Origin: Butyrivibrio sp.
Lineage (GTDB): Bacteria; Bacillota_A; Clostridia; Lachnospirales; Lachnospiraceae
Direction of reading: 5' to 3'
Assembly: GCA_017996845.1 (NCBI GenBank)
Contig: JAGOGF010000003.1
Span: 1 to 64,000, forward strand
Length of the DNA stretch: 64,000 bases
The position numbers and the translations under genes are program-made. Each line of letters begins with the position of its first letter. Position 1 is the stretch's first letter. Below the pieces are notes generated by a model. The model worked only from the letters and a program-made list of their open reading frames with translations, searched no databases and was not told the DNA's origin. This document shows positions 8,548 through 16,650 of this stretch, in pieces.

Positions 8548-10802
8548 AAAATATCCTGAAGCTGTTCACTTCTGATATGAAGAGACTGATCCGGAATATC
8601 TTTGCTTTTGTCATTGCAGTAGGGCTTTGTATTCTGCCATCCTTATATGCGTGGTTCAATATTTATTCCAACTGGGATCCATATGCCAATACCTCCAATA
8701 TCAGAGTTGCAGTTGCAACAGATGATAAGGGTTATACGATGGAAGACGGCACAAAAGAAAATATGGGTGCTGATGTTGTAGATGAGTTAAAAGAAAATAA
8801 GAAGATCGGATGGGCTTTTACCAATTCAGAGGATGCACTGGAAGGTGTATCCAGCGGAAAATATTATGCAGCAGTAGTCATTCATGAAGATTTTACAAAA
8901 AGTATGGTAAATGTATTTGAGAATGATAATACGGAACCCACAATCACCTACTACGAAAATGAAAAAAAGAATGCGGTTGCAACCAAGATTACAGATACGG
9001 CTGTTGCTACACTGAAACAGAGTATCAATGAGAAGTTTGTTGAAACACTGGCCAGCAGTCTGTTTAAAAAGACAAATGCAGTTGCGGATGAAATCCAGTC
9101 AGATGACAAACTGGATCTTCTGGAAAAAAAGATTCGCAATATGGGCAGCTCGCTTCAGAAATACAATGACACACTTACAACGTTTGAACAGGGAAACAAG
9201 TCACTGCTTGCTGCAATTGATGCCGCGCAGAAGCGAATTGACCCGGAGCGGGCAGATATTGCCATGACGCAGCAGGATCTGCAGACATCCCTTGCGGATC
9301 TGCAGAATGACAAGACTATAGATAACCTTAATCTGACACAGTTCGGTGAAAATCTGACTGACGGGTTAGGCGGAATAAAGCTGCAAACGGGTATTTTGCA
9401 GGCGGACATAGATGACATTATGAAAGCAGAGGATCTGCAGGCTGCGAATAAAGCTGCTTTGCAGGCTGCTGTTGATGCAGCAAGGCTTGAACTATATCTG
9501 CTTGATCTGGAAGGAAAACTGACAGATCTGGAAAACAATCCCAATACGCCGGAAGAGGCTAAATCATCCATTGAAAAAATGAAAGATTCCATTTCAGGGC
9601 TGGAAAATAATACAACCAGTATTCAGGAGGCACTTAACAATGCCGGTGTTGATACAGGACAGGTTAAGAAAGCACTCAATGACAATGGGATTGATACGGC
9701 TGCTGCTGAGCAGGCACTTTCAGAAATTGAGTCCAAAAGCGGTGATTACAGTGCAGCATCACCAAAGTCACTTGCTGCTATGAAAAAGGCGCTGGCAACC
9801 TGTTATGATGATGTATCCAATATGTCTGCAATCTATAAATATGCACTTGAGCCACAGGGAGATCAGGCAAAAGAATGGCTTGAAAAAGTGCTGATACAGT
9901 CAAATGATCTTCTGGCAACAGTTGATCAGGAGCTTTCGGATATGGGAACACTGTATGACGGAATAAATACGACAGTTGATACAGCAGGAATTTCTCTTGA
10001 GAAAATGCAGAATGCGATTGATTCCACAACAGACAGGTTGTCGGAAATGCTGGATAAAATTGAGCGTGTGAAAAATGAGGATTGGGTCAATTCACTGATC
10101 AGTTTCATGCAGGGAGATCCGACAACTTATGGTGAATATTTTGCAGCACCTGTAGAAGTTTCAACAAAAGAAGTTTATCCGATTGCAAATTATGGATCTG
10201 CAATGACTCCATTTTATACAGTACTTGCATTGTGGGTTGGCGCACTCATTCTGACTGCACTGATCAAGGTAAAAGCGGATCCGGGGAAAATCCCGGGGAT
10301 TACACAGATACAGTTATTTTTCGGGCGATATTTGTTCTTTTTTGTAATGGGACAGGTTCAGGCGCTGATAGTAGTTCTGGGAGACATCTTTTTATTACAT
10401 TGCCAGATTCTGAATTATGGAGCATTCTGGCTGGCAGCATCAGAAACAAGTTTTGTATTTACGCTGCTCATTTATTCACTTACGATTTCATTCGGAGATG
10501 TTGGAAAGGCACTTGCAGTCGTTATCATGGTTATTCAGATTGCGGGATCGGGCGGAACCTATCCGATTGAACTGCTACCGGGTGTGTACAGACATATCTA
10601 CATCTTTTTCCCCTTTCCATATGCAATCAATGCCATGCGTGAAACAATCGGCGGAAGTTATGGAAATACATATCTGGTCAATATGCTTGAACTGCTGATA
10701 TTTGCGGGGGCAGGACTTTTGATCGGCCTGGTAATACGCAAACCATTTGTAGGATTGAATCATTATATGGAAAAACGTATGGAAGATACCAAACTGATGT
10801 AA
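8544..10802 (+). CDS. YhgE/Pip-domain membrane protein, copy 1
   Basis: A 752-residue membrane protein of the YhgE/Pip (phage infection protein-like) group, related to ABC-2 type permeases and to EsaA of type VII secretion. One N-terminal membrane helix (about 19-38) leads to the family box PSLYAWFNIYSNWDPY. An extracellular N-domain follows with YENEKKNAVATKIT at about 135-150. A long helical stalk, rich in heptad-like Leu/Ala and with many Asp/Gln, spans about 190-540. A C-terminal bundle of about five or six helices begins at YGSAMTPFYTVLALWVGALIL (split here) and contains FPFPYAINAMRETIGG. No ATPase gene is adjacent. The function of these proteins in Clostridia is unknown. Its paralogue lies at 11305-13470. 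Confidence 0.88.
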   Translation: MKNILKLFTSDMKRLIRNIFAFVIAVGLCILPSLYAWFNIYSNWDPYANTSNIRVAVATDDKGYTMEDGTKENMGADVVDELKENKKIGWAFTNSEDALEGVSSGKYYAAVVIHEDFTKSMVNVFENDNTEPTITYYENEKKNAVATKITDTAVATLKQSINEKFVETLASSLFKKTNAVADEIQSDDKLDLLEKKIRNMGSSLQKYNDTLTTFEQGNKSLLAAIDAAQKRIDPERADIAMTQQDLQTSLADLQNDKTIDNLNLTQFGENLTDGLGGIKLQTGILQADIDDIMKAEDLQAANKAALQAAVDAARLELYLLDLEGKLTDLENNPNTPEEAKSSIEKMKDSISGLENNTTSIQEALNNAGVDTGQVKKALNDNGIDTAAAEQALSEIESKSGDYSAASPKSLAAMKKALATCYDDVSNMSAIYKYALEPQGDQAKEWLEKVLIQSNDLLATVDQELSDMGTLYDGINTTVDTAGISLEKMQNAIDSTTDRLSEMLDKIERVKNEDWVNSLISFMQGDPTTYGEYFAAPVEVSTKEVYPIANYGSAMTPFYTVLALWVGALILTALIKVKADPGKIPGITQIQLFFGRYLFFFVMGQVQALIVVLGDIFLLHCQILNYGAFWLAASETSFVFTLLIYSLTISFGDVGKALAVVIMVIQIAGSGGTYPIELLPGVYRHIYIFFPFPYAINAMRETIGGSYGNTYLVNMLELLIFAGAGLLIGLVIRKPFVGLNHYMEKRMEDTKLM

Positions 10803-10817
10803 GAAAGGCAGCGTTGC

Positions 10818-11321
10818 ATGTCAAATAAAAAGAAAAAAACAAATCAGCACAGTAAAAGAAATATAAAACGTGCGAAAAATACAAACAGTACAGCCGAGAC
10901 TGTCATTTCTGATGCAGAGGCAAGAGAAGGACGTTTTGAAAGACTTTATGATCAGCTGTCAGAATATGAAAAAAATCTGCATGCCATGAATCAGAAGCGA
11001 ATCAAAATCGGACTGAAATGTTTCCTGATCATTCCGACGGCAATCCTTGGTCTTTTGTTTTTGACCGGAAGTAATAAAATTGTTTTTCTGATTATGTGGA
11101 TCATATCTTTATTCGGATTGTCTTTTTACCTGATCGGAGTAGAATACGTGGATTATCAGCTCCAGATCAAATTGAATGAATGGAGTGAGGCTGAAAAGCA
11201 GGAAGTAAAGATGCTGCTTAGTGTCGATATGATTGAAATGGGCGGCAATATCAAGGGGAATATCAGGCAGGCATTCAGAGATCTGAAGCAGGAGGTTAAA
11301 CCGGATGAAAAACATTCTTAA
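10818..11321 (+). CDS. Small two-helix membrane protein between the YhgE/Pip genes
   Basis: A 167-residue protein that I do not recognise as a named family. The first 35 residues are highly basic (Lys/Asn/Arg-rich). They are followed by a short coiled segment, then two hydrophobic helices at about residues 60-78 and 83-103 with a short GSNK turn between. A charged C-terminal tail ends the protein. Both termini are predicted cytosolic by charge. It starts 15 bp after the first YhgE/Pip gene, and its last 17 bases overlap the start of the second one. This tight packing suggests that the three proteins are made together and may act in one complex, which is inference. Confidence 0.75.
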   Translation: MSNKKKKTNQHSKRNIKRAKNTNSTAETVISDAEAREGRFERLYDQLSEYEKNLHAMNQKRIKIGLKCFLIIPTAILGLLFLTGSNKIVFLIMWIISLFGLSFYLIGVEYVDYQLQIKLNEWSEAEKQEVKMLLSVDMIEMGGNIKGNIRQAFRDLKQEVKPDEKHS

Positions 11322-13470
11322 AATATTTCTGACTGATTCCGGAAGAATACTTTCCAATGTGGTTGCCATGGTTGTAATCATGGGATTGTGCGTGCTACCG
11401 TCATTATATGCCTGGTTTAACATTTTCTCCAACTGGGATCCCTACGGACAGGAATCAACATCGAATTTGCAGATTGCTGTCTATTCGGAAGATTCCGGAG
11501 ATAAAATTGCAGGGGAAGATGTAAATATCGGCACCAATGTACTGGAAGGACTGAAGGCCAATAAAACAATCGGGTGGGTTTTTGTCGACAGCAAAGCAGG
11601 TGCAATAGAGGGAGTACACAGCGGTAAATATTATGCAGCGCTTGTTATACCGGAGAATTTCACAAAAGACATGATTAGTTTTATGGGTGGAACAGTTGCA
11701 CATCCTGCAATCACATATTATGAAAATGACAAAAAGAATGCCATTGCTCCCAAGATTACAGCAAAGGCAAAAACAGCAGTACAGGAACAGGTAAATGCCA
11801 CGTTTATTACTACGATTGCAGAGGCCCTGGTGGGAACAGGGAAAACACTGACAGCAACAGACAGCAGTGGGAACAATCTACTTGATTCCGGAATCAATAC
11901 GCTTAGTGATGTCGATACGGAACTTCATGTTTATATTGCTGTAATGTCTTCTTTTGTTCAGATTACCGATGCAGCTCAAAATCTGATTAATATATCACAG
12001 AATATGCTTCCCGGAGTAAAAGATACATTTGGGCAGAGCCAGGCTATGGTAAAAAGCATGCAGACACTTTTGAATTTATCAGGACAGACGGAACATTATG
12101 CAGGGGATATGTTTTCATTGACCATGGATGCAGCGATCAACAGTCTGGATGATATTCGTGGAGGGCTTTCACAAGATCGGGATACAGTTAAGAGTACCGG
12201 ACAAACAATTGATGAAGCTACAAAAGCTGGAATACAGGCTGCTGCAAAACAGTCTGCTGATATGATGACTAATATCGATAGTATGTTTGGAAGTGATATA
12301 CAGGCAATCATCGGTGCAGATCCCACAATAGATGTGAAGATTAATGAAATACGTTCACAGCTTGATATAGTCCAGGCCAACCTGAAAATAATTGCAGATA
12401 AAAGCGATCTTACAGTGGAAGATACCAATGAATTGCTTGATGATACAATTCATACGATGGGAACTGCAATATCAGAAATGAAAGAGCTGGAGACAGCATA
12501 CGAAAATGATCTGGAACCGCAATTTGATAAATCAATGGATGCGGCACAGAATTCACTGACGCGGGCAACTGCTTCACTTCAAAGTCTGGATTCAGATTTT
12601 GATATGGTTTCGCCTGTACTGGCAGCGTATTACAATTCAATCGGAAGCGGGCAGGGCAACCTGAAAGATTCGCTGAAGGCAGCGCAGAGTCTTGATAATG
12701 AGGTTGAAAATTTATTGGGTGAACTAAAAAAAGTCAGGAATGATAAGCAGTATCAGGAACTGATTAAAATGCTTCGGGAAGATCCGGATTCGTTGGGCTC
12801 ATTTATTGCGTCTCCCGTTAATCTGGAGACAAAGCAGATTTATCCGATTGCAACATATGGATCGGCAATGACCCCATTTTATACTGTCCTGGCTTTATGG
12901 GTTGGAGCATTGATCCTTGTGGCGATTGTCCATGTTAAGGTGGAACCGATTGACGGAATGGATATTAAACCTTACCAGGCGTATTTTGGAAGATACATGC
13001 TGTTTTTTGTAGTAGGGCAGGTACAAACGCTGATTACTGTGTTGGGTGACCTTTTTTATATCAGAATACAATGTGGGAATCCGTTTCTATTCTGGCTTGC
13101 AGGTGCAGTTACGAGTCTGACGTTTACGCTCTTTATCTATTCACTGACTGTTGCATTCCAGAATATCGGTGAAGCGCTTGCTGTTGTTATCATGGTAATC
13201 CAGGTTGCAGGAGCCGGCGGAACGTTTCCGGTTGAGGTTCTTCCAAAAGCATATCAGGTTATGTACAAGTTCCTGCCGTTTCCTTATGCAATGAACTGTA
13301 TGCGTGAAACAATAGGCGGTATGTATCAGAATGATTACTGGAAATATCTGCTGCATCTGAGCAGCTATATTGTTGTGGCATTGGTCATTGGACTCGCACT
13401 CGGCAGACCGTTCAGAAGCCTGAATCGAATGATAGACAAGAGCAAGGAACAGGCGGAGATCATGTTGTGA
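11305..13470 (+). CDS. YhgE/Pip-domain membrane protein, copy 2
   Basis: A 721-residue paralogue of the protein at 8544-10802 with the same architecture. It has an N-terminal helix, PSLYAWFNIFSNWDPY, YENDKKNAIAPKIT, a long divergent stalk (about 185-510) and a C-terminal helix bundle with YGSAMTPFYTVLALWVGAL and FPFPYAMNCMRETIGG. The membrane ends are much more alike between the two copies than the stalks are. That pattern suggests an old duplication in which the extracellular stalk diverged while the membrane interface was kept. The start overlaps the small membrane protein gene by 17 bases. The operon ends here: a sigma-D-like promoter for flgE follows. Confidence 0.88.
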   Translation: MKNILKIFLTDSGRILSNVVAMVVIMGLCVLPSLYAWFNIFSNWDPYGQESTSNLQIAVYSEDSGDKIAGEDVNIGTNVLEGLKANKTIGWVFVDSKAGAIEGVHSGKYYAALVIPENFTKDMISFMGGTVAHPAITYYENDKKNAIAPKITAKAKTAVQEQVNATFITTIAEALVGTGKTLTATDSSGNNLLDSGINTLSDVDTELHVYIAVMSSFVQITDAAQNLINISQNMLPGVKDTFGQSQAMVKSMQTLLNLSGQTEHYAGDMFSLTMDAAINSLDDIRGGLSQDRDTVKSTGQTIDEATKAGIQAAAKQSADMMTNIDSMFGSDIQAIIGADPTIDVKINEIRSQLDIVQANLKIIADKSDLTVEDTNELLDDTIHTMGTAISEMKELETAYENDLEPQFDKSMDAAQNSLTRATASLQSLDSDFDMVSPVLAAYYNSIGSGQGNLKDSLKAAQSLDNEVENLLGELKKVRNDKQYQELIKMLREDPDSLGSFIASPVNLETKQIYPIATYGSAMTPFYTVLALWVGALILVAIVHVKVEPIDGMDIKPYQAYFGRYMLFFVVGQVQTLITVLGDLFYIRIQCGNPFLFWLAGAVTSLTFTLFIYSLTVAFQNIGEALAVVIMVIQVAGAGGTFPVEVLPKAYQVMYKFLPFPYAMNCMRETIGGMYQNDYWKYLLHLSSYIVVALVIGLALGRPFRSLNRMIDKSKEQAEIML

Positions 13471-13486
13471 AAAATAAAATCAGGTG

Positions 13487-13513
13487 TTAACAATATTGAA
13501 ATGTGACCGATAT
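13487..13513 (+). promoter_or_regulatory. Sigma-D (sigma-28)-like flagellar promoter before flgE
   Basis: ACCGATAT at 13506-13513 matches seven of eight bases of the sigma-D -10 element GCCGATAT. A TAAC (13488-13491), or TTAA one base earlier, lies 14-15 bp upstream where the consensus has TAAA. This placement is right for sigma-D of motile Firmicutes and the downstream gene is a flagellar hook gene. A small hairpin (GCCAT/ATGGC, 13536-13550) lies in the leader. Confidence 0.5.
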
Positions 13514-13593
13514 AAGATATAGGATTATTATATTTGCCATAAAAAATGGCTATTGGAGTCACGGATGTCTCGGATAGCAGCAGGAGGGGACTC

Positions 13594-14895
13594 ATGGTCA
13601 GATCTTTATATTCAGCGGTTTCCGGATTAAATACGCATATGACCGAGATGGATGTGATAGGGAATAATATTGCAAATGTAAATACAACTGCGTACAAAGC
13701 CCAGTCACTTTCTTTCAGTGATATGTTGTATCAGACAACCAGAAATTCTTCAGCGGCAACTGCAACAACAGGATCAGTAAATTCCAGACAGATCGGTCTT
13801 GGCAGCAAAACCGGTGCGATTGCCACAAATATTTCCGCGCAGGGGGCATCACAGACAACCAACCTGCCATTTGATATGATGATCAGCGGAAATTCATTTT
13901 TTACAGTTAATAATGGAGCAGAAAATCTATATACCAGGGATGGTACTTTTACAGTAGATGATGCAGGAGACCTTGTTACAAGATCGAATGGGTATTATGT
14001 TCAGGGGTGGACTTCTTCAGATGGAAAGACAGTGGGGACAACGGGTGCAACATCTAAATTGTCGCTTATAAATACTGCAAACAAGACTTCGGCGGCACAG
14101 TCTACTACAGCAGAGACTTTCTCAGGTAATATTGACGGAAAGGAATCTGCTCTTTCATCCAGTACGGGGAAGACTGTTACAGCAGGCGTATATGGATCTG
14201 ATGGTAAGAACTATACATTGGAATTTAAATTAACAGATGCAGGAGACAGTGACAGTTCAACCTATACCATGACGCTTGCCGGAGTCACAGATCCTTCCGG
14301 TAGTAGTGTTACGCTTCCCTCAAATTCTGATATTAATCTGAAATACAGCTCTTCAGATGGAAAACTCATAAGTGCAAACGGTGCAGCCTCCGGAATTGTA
14401 TCGATTAATTTGCCGGCGAGTGTAGGGGGGAGCTTATCACTTGATTTTTCTGCTTCAACCAATTATGCAGGAACAACCGGATCATCAACTCTCAAAACAG
14501 TGATGGGGGATGCTGATGGAAACGGAGCAGGCAGAGCGGAAGGAACAATGAATGGAATTACCGTATCCAAAAACGGCATGATTAATGCGACCTATTCAAA
14601 TGGAGATAACAAGGTTTTATGTCAGATCGCAGTTGCAGAATTTGCAAATGCTTCAGGACTTGAAAAAGCCGGTGATAATTTATACCAGGCAACTTCTAAT
14701 TCGGGTACGGCACAGATGATGGATGTTACCAAAGACGGTGGATCCATTGCAACCGGAGTATTAGAGGCAAGCAATGTTGATCTTGCAGATGAGTTTACGC
14801 GTATGATTACTGCGCAAAGGGGATTCCAGGCAAACAGCCGTGTCATTACGACGACAGATACCATGCTCTCAGATCTCAAACAGCTGAAGAGCTGA
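13594..14895 (+). CDS. flgE: Flagellar hook protein FlgE
   Basis: A 433-residue flagellar rod/hook-family protein. The N-terminus VRSLYSAVSGLNTHMTEM and DVIGNNIANVNTTAYKAQ is the axial-protein signature. It is followed by FSDMLYQ, which is typical of FlgE hook monomers. The C-terminus ASNVDLADEFTRMITAQRGF and SRVITTTDTML forms the other half of the D0 coiled coil. The middle is rich in Ser, Thr and Gly, as in hook D1/D2 domains. Start 13594 is chosen because GGAGGGGA lies just before it and the axial motif begins directly after. The frame is open upstream to 13546, but that extension lacks a ribosome site. No other flagellar gene is nearby, which is unusual. The sigma-D-like promoter upstream supports real use as part of a dispersed flagellar regulon. 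Confidence 0.9.
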   Translation: MVRSLYSAVSGLNTHMTEMDVIGNNIANVNTTAYKAQSLSFSDMLYQTTRNSSAATATTGSVNSRQIGLGSKTGAIATNISAQGASQTTNLPFDMMISGNSFFTVNNGAENLYTRDGTFTVDDAGDLVTRSNGYYVQGWTSSDGKTVGTTGATSKLSLINTANKTSAAQSTTAETFSGNIDGKESALSSSTGKTVTAGVYGSDGKNYTLEFKLTDAGDSDSSTYTMTLAGVTDPSGSSVTLPSNSDINLKYSSSDGKLISANGAASGIVSINLPASVGGSLSLDFSASTNYAGTTGSSTLKTVMGDADGNGAGRAEGTMNGITVSKNGMINATYSNGDNKVLCQIAVAEFANASGLEKAGDNLYQATSNSGTAQMMDVTKDGGSIATGVLEASNVDLADEFTRMITAQRGFQANSRVITTTDTMLSDLKQLKS

Positions 14896-14980
14896 TGCAT
14901 GTATTAATTACGGTGCAGATTGAGATCGCAATACAATTTATATCAGAACTGATACTATTATGCATACAGGTGGAATCGAA

Positions 14981-15793
14981 ATGAGCCTTAGTAAAAAAAG
15001 AATTGTAGTCAAGGTTGGGACATCAACGCTGACCAATGAACAGGGAAATATTGATATTCATGAAATGGATTTACTGTGCAGGGCACTTTCCGGCATAGAA
15101 AATATGGGATATGATCTGGTACTTGTTTCTTCAGGAGCGATTGCGGTTGGTGCAAATAAAATGCGTCTGCAGCAAAAACCCAAAGATTTGCGGCTTAAGC
15201 AGGCAGCTGCAGCAGTAGGGCAATGTGAACTGATGCATTTGTATGACAAACTATTTCAGGAATACGGCAGAATGGCCGGTCAGATTCTCCTGAACAGTGA
15301 CGATGTGGAAGTACCGGAACGCAGGGAAAATCTGAAAAATACATTTGATGCACTGCTTGAGAATCATATTATTCCAATTGTAAATGAAAATGATTCTGTC
15401 AGCCATGTTGAGATTGAATCTGATCAGAAACTTTTTTCAGATAATGATATGCTGTCGGCTGTTGTCGCGATATTCTGCAACGCATCCAAGTTAATTATTT
15501 TGTCTGATATTGATGGTTTGTATGATTGCAATCCCAATACCCACAGTGATGCCAAATTGATCAGCAGGGTAGAAAAAATTGATGAAAAAATCAGGTCACT
15601 TGCAGAAGGATCAGGGTCCAATCGTGGGACAGGTGGAATGATCACCAAGTTAGATGCTGCTGAGCTTGCAACGTCCAGAGGTATTGATGTATTGATTACA
15701 CATGGACACAAACCTGAGCGTTTATATGATATTATTGAGAAAAAAAAGGTCGGAACACTTTTTGTTGCAAAAAAAACGGATCAGGAAAACTGA
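14981..15793 (+). CDS. proB: Glutamate 5-kinase
   Basis: A 270-residue amino acid kinase that catalyses the first step of proline synthesis (glutamate to gamma-glutamyl phosphate). Motifs are IVVKVGTSTLTNEQG at the N-terminus, LVSSGAIAVG, IPIVNENDSVS, FSDNDMLSA and GTGGMITKLDAAELA. It lacks the C-terminal PUA domain of the E. coli enzyme, as is common in Clostridia. Start 14981 follows AGGTGG at good spacing. An in-frame ATG at 14960 is possible but has no such site. The partner gene proA is not adjacent; it lies at 36953-38200. A strong bidirectional terminator follows. Confidence 0.94.
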   Translation: MSLSKKRIVVKVGTSTLTNEQGNIDIHEMDLLCRALSGIENMGYDLVLVSSGAIAVGANKMRLQQKPKDLRLKQAAAAVGQCELMHLYDKLFQEYGRMAGQILLNSDDVEVPERRENLKNTFDALLENHIIPIVNENDSVSHVEIESDQKLFSDNDMLSAVVAIFCNASKLIILSDIDGLYDCNPNTHSDAKLISRVEKIDEKIRSLAEGSGSNRGTGGMITKLDAAELATSRGIDVLITHGHKPERLYDIIEKKKVGTLFVAKKTDQEN

Positions 15794-15808
15794 TTTTATA
15801 ACGGTTTT

Positions 15809-15866
15809 CACATAAAAAAGCCGCTCACTGAAAAAAATATTCTTTCAGTGAGCGGCTTTTATGTGA
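15809..15866. terminator. Bidirectional terminator between convergent genes
   Basis: A long, near-perfect hairpin has arms carrying GCCGCTCACTGAAA and its complement, flanked by A-run on the left and T-run on the right. It therefore works in both directions. It separates proB (forward) from the reverse-strand gene ending at 15883. Confidence 0.93.
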
Positions 15867-15882
15867 AAATCTGAAGGGTCAA

Positions 15883-16455
15883 TCAAAGGTTTCCTTCATG
15901 GTATTTATCGTATATTTCATTCAGGTATGTTTTTACCATCTCGATATTTGCCATGTTGCGCAGATCTTCATTACCCATTCCGATTGCGATCTCATCAGCA
16001 AGGAGAAGCATATCATATACTTTGAGCTTAAATGTATTGCGATCCATTTCATCAATATTGATATGTACGAGAGGAGATCCAAGTTTCAAAGTGATATTGT
16101 CATCGGAAATTCCTGTTTCCATGACTTTTGTAACCGGGTCAAAATTAACATAAAGAATTAATTTTTCTTTTTCATGTTTTTTTAATGTAATTGCCGTCTG
16201 GTGACTGGATTCCATCCATTCATAATAATCTGCGATATCCGGATTCATAAGATACTGGGTGAGTTCTTCTCTGTGCTTTTCGATATACTGTAAATAACTG
16301 CTGGCATTTGGACCTGTATAGGTGCAATCCACCTTTAGACCATTTTCTGTTTTAATAAGCTTGCATTTTTCTGCAACTTCTCTTATTTTCAGTGAAACAT
16401 TATCATTTCCGATTTGTTTAAGTGTACCTGATTCTACAACCTGTTTGAATTCCAT
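15883..16455 (-). CDS. Hypothetical protein, 190 residues
   Basis: A soluble protein of 190 residues that I do not recognise. It starts MEFKQVVESGTLKQIG behind AGAGGA. An upstream in-frame ATG at 16497 has no ribosome site and gives a basic extension unlike the rest. The sequence alternates charged and hydrophobic residues, with a helical middle (about 75-115) rich in Glu and Lys and a Met-rich C-terminus (LLLADEIAIGMGNEDLRNMA). No signal peptide, membrane helix or Cys motif is present. It is the only reverse gene in the first 39 kb and is divergent from ftsK. An extended -10 like element (TGC-TATACT) lies upstream on the reverse strand at about 16545-16555. Confidence 0.65.
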   Translation of the reverse strand: MEFKQVVESGTLKQIGNDNVSLKIREVAEKCKLIKTENGLKVDCTYTGPNASSYLQYIEKHREELTQYLMNPDIADYYEWMESSHQTAITLKKHEKEKLILYVNFDPVTKVMETGISDDNITLKLGSPLVHINIDEMDRNTFKLKVYDMLLLADEIAIGMGNEDLRNMANIEMVKTYLNEIYDKYHEGNL

Positions 16456-16650
16456 AAATCCTCTTTCCCGCGAATCCCTTTTGGTCGGTTTGCACATACC
16501 GGGGTCGCATATTGCAATTCATTTGTCTTTCAGAAATCTTCACATAGTATAGCATAAAGGTGCCAAAAATGGTATACTTGTCAATGTCGGATTTCTGATT
16601 TTTGTTAAAAAAGAAAGGTTTCCGAAAATAAAATTGTTGACGGGTATGTA

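Noticed and set aside
8544..13470. Type VII secretion locus
   Set aside because: The YhgE/Pip proteins resemble EsaA, but no WXG100, EssC, EsaB or EssB-like gene is present.
13470..13593. Possible c-di-GMP riboswitch before flgE
   Set aside because: The conserved GEMM motifs were not found. Only a 5-bp hairpin and the sigma-D-like promoter are visible.
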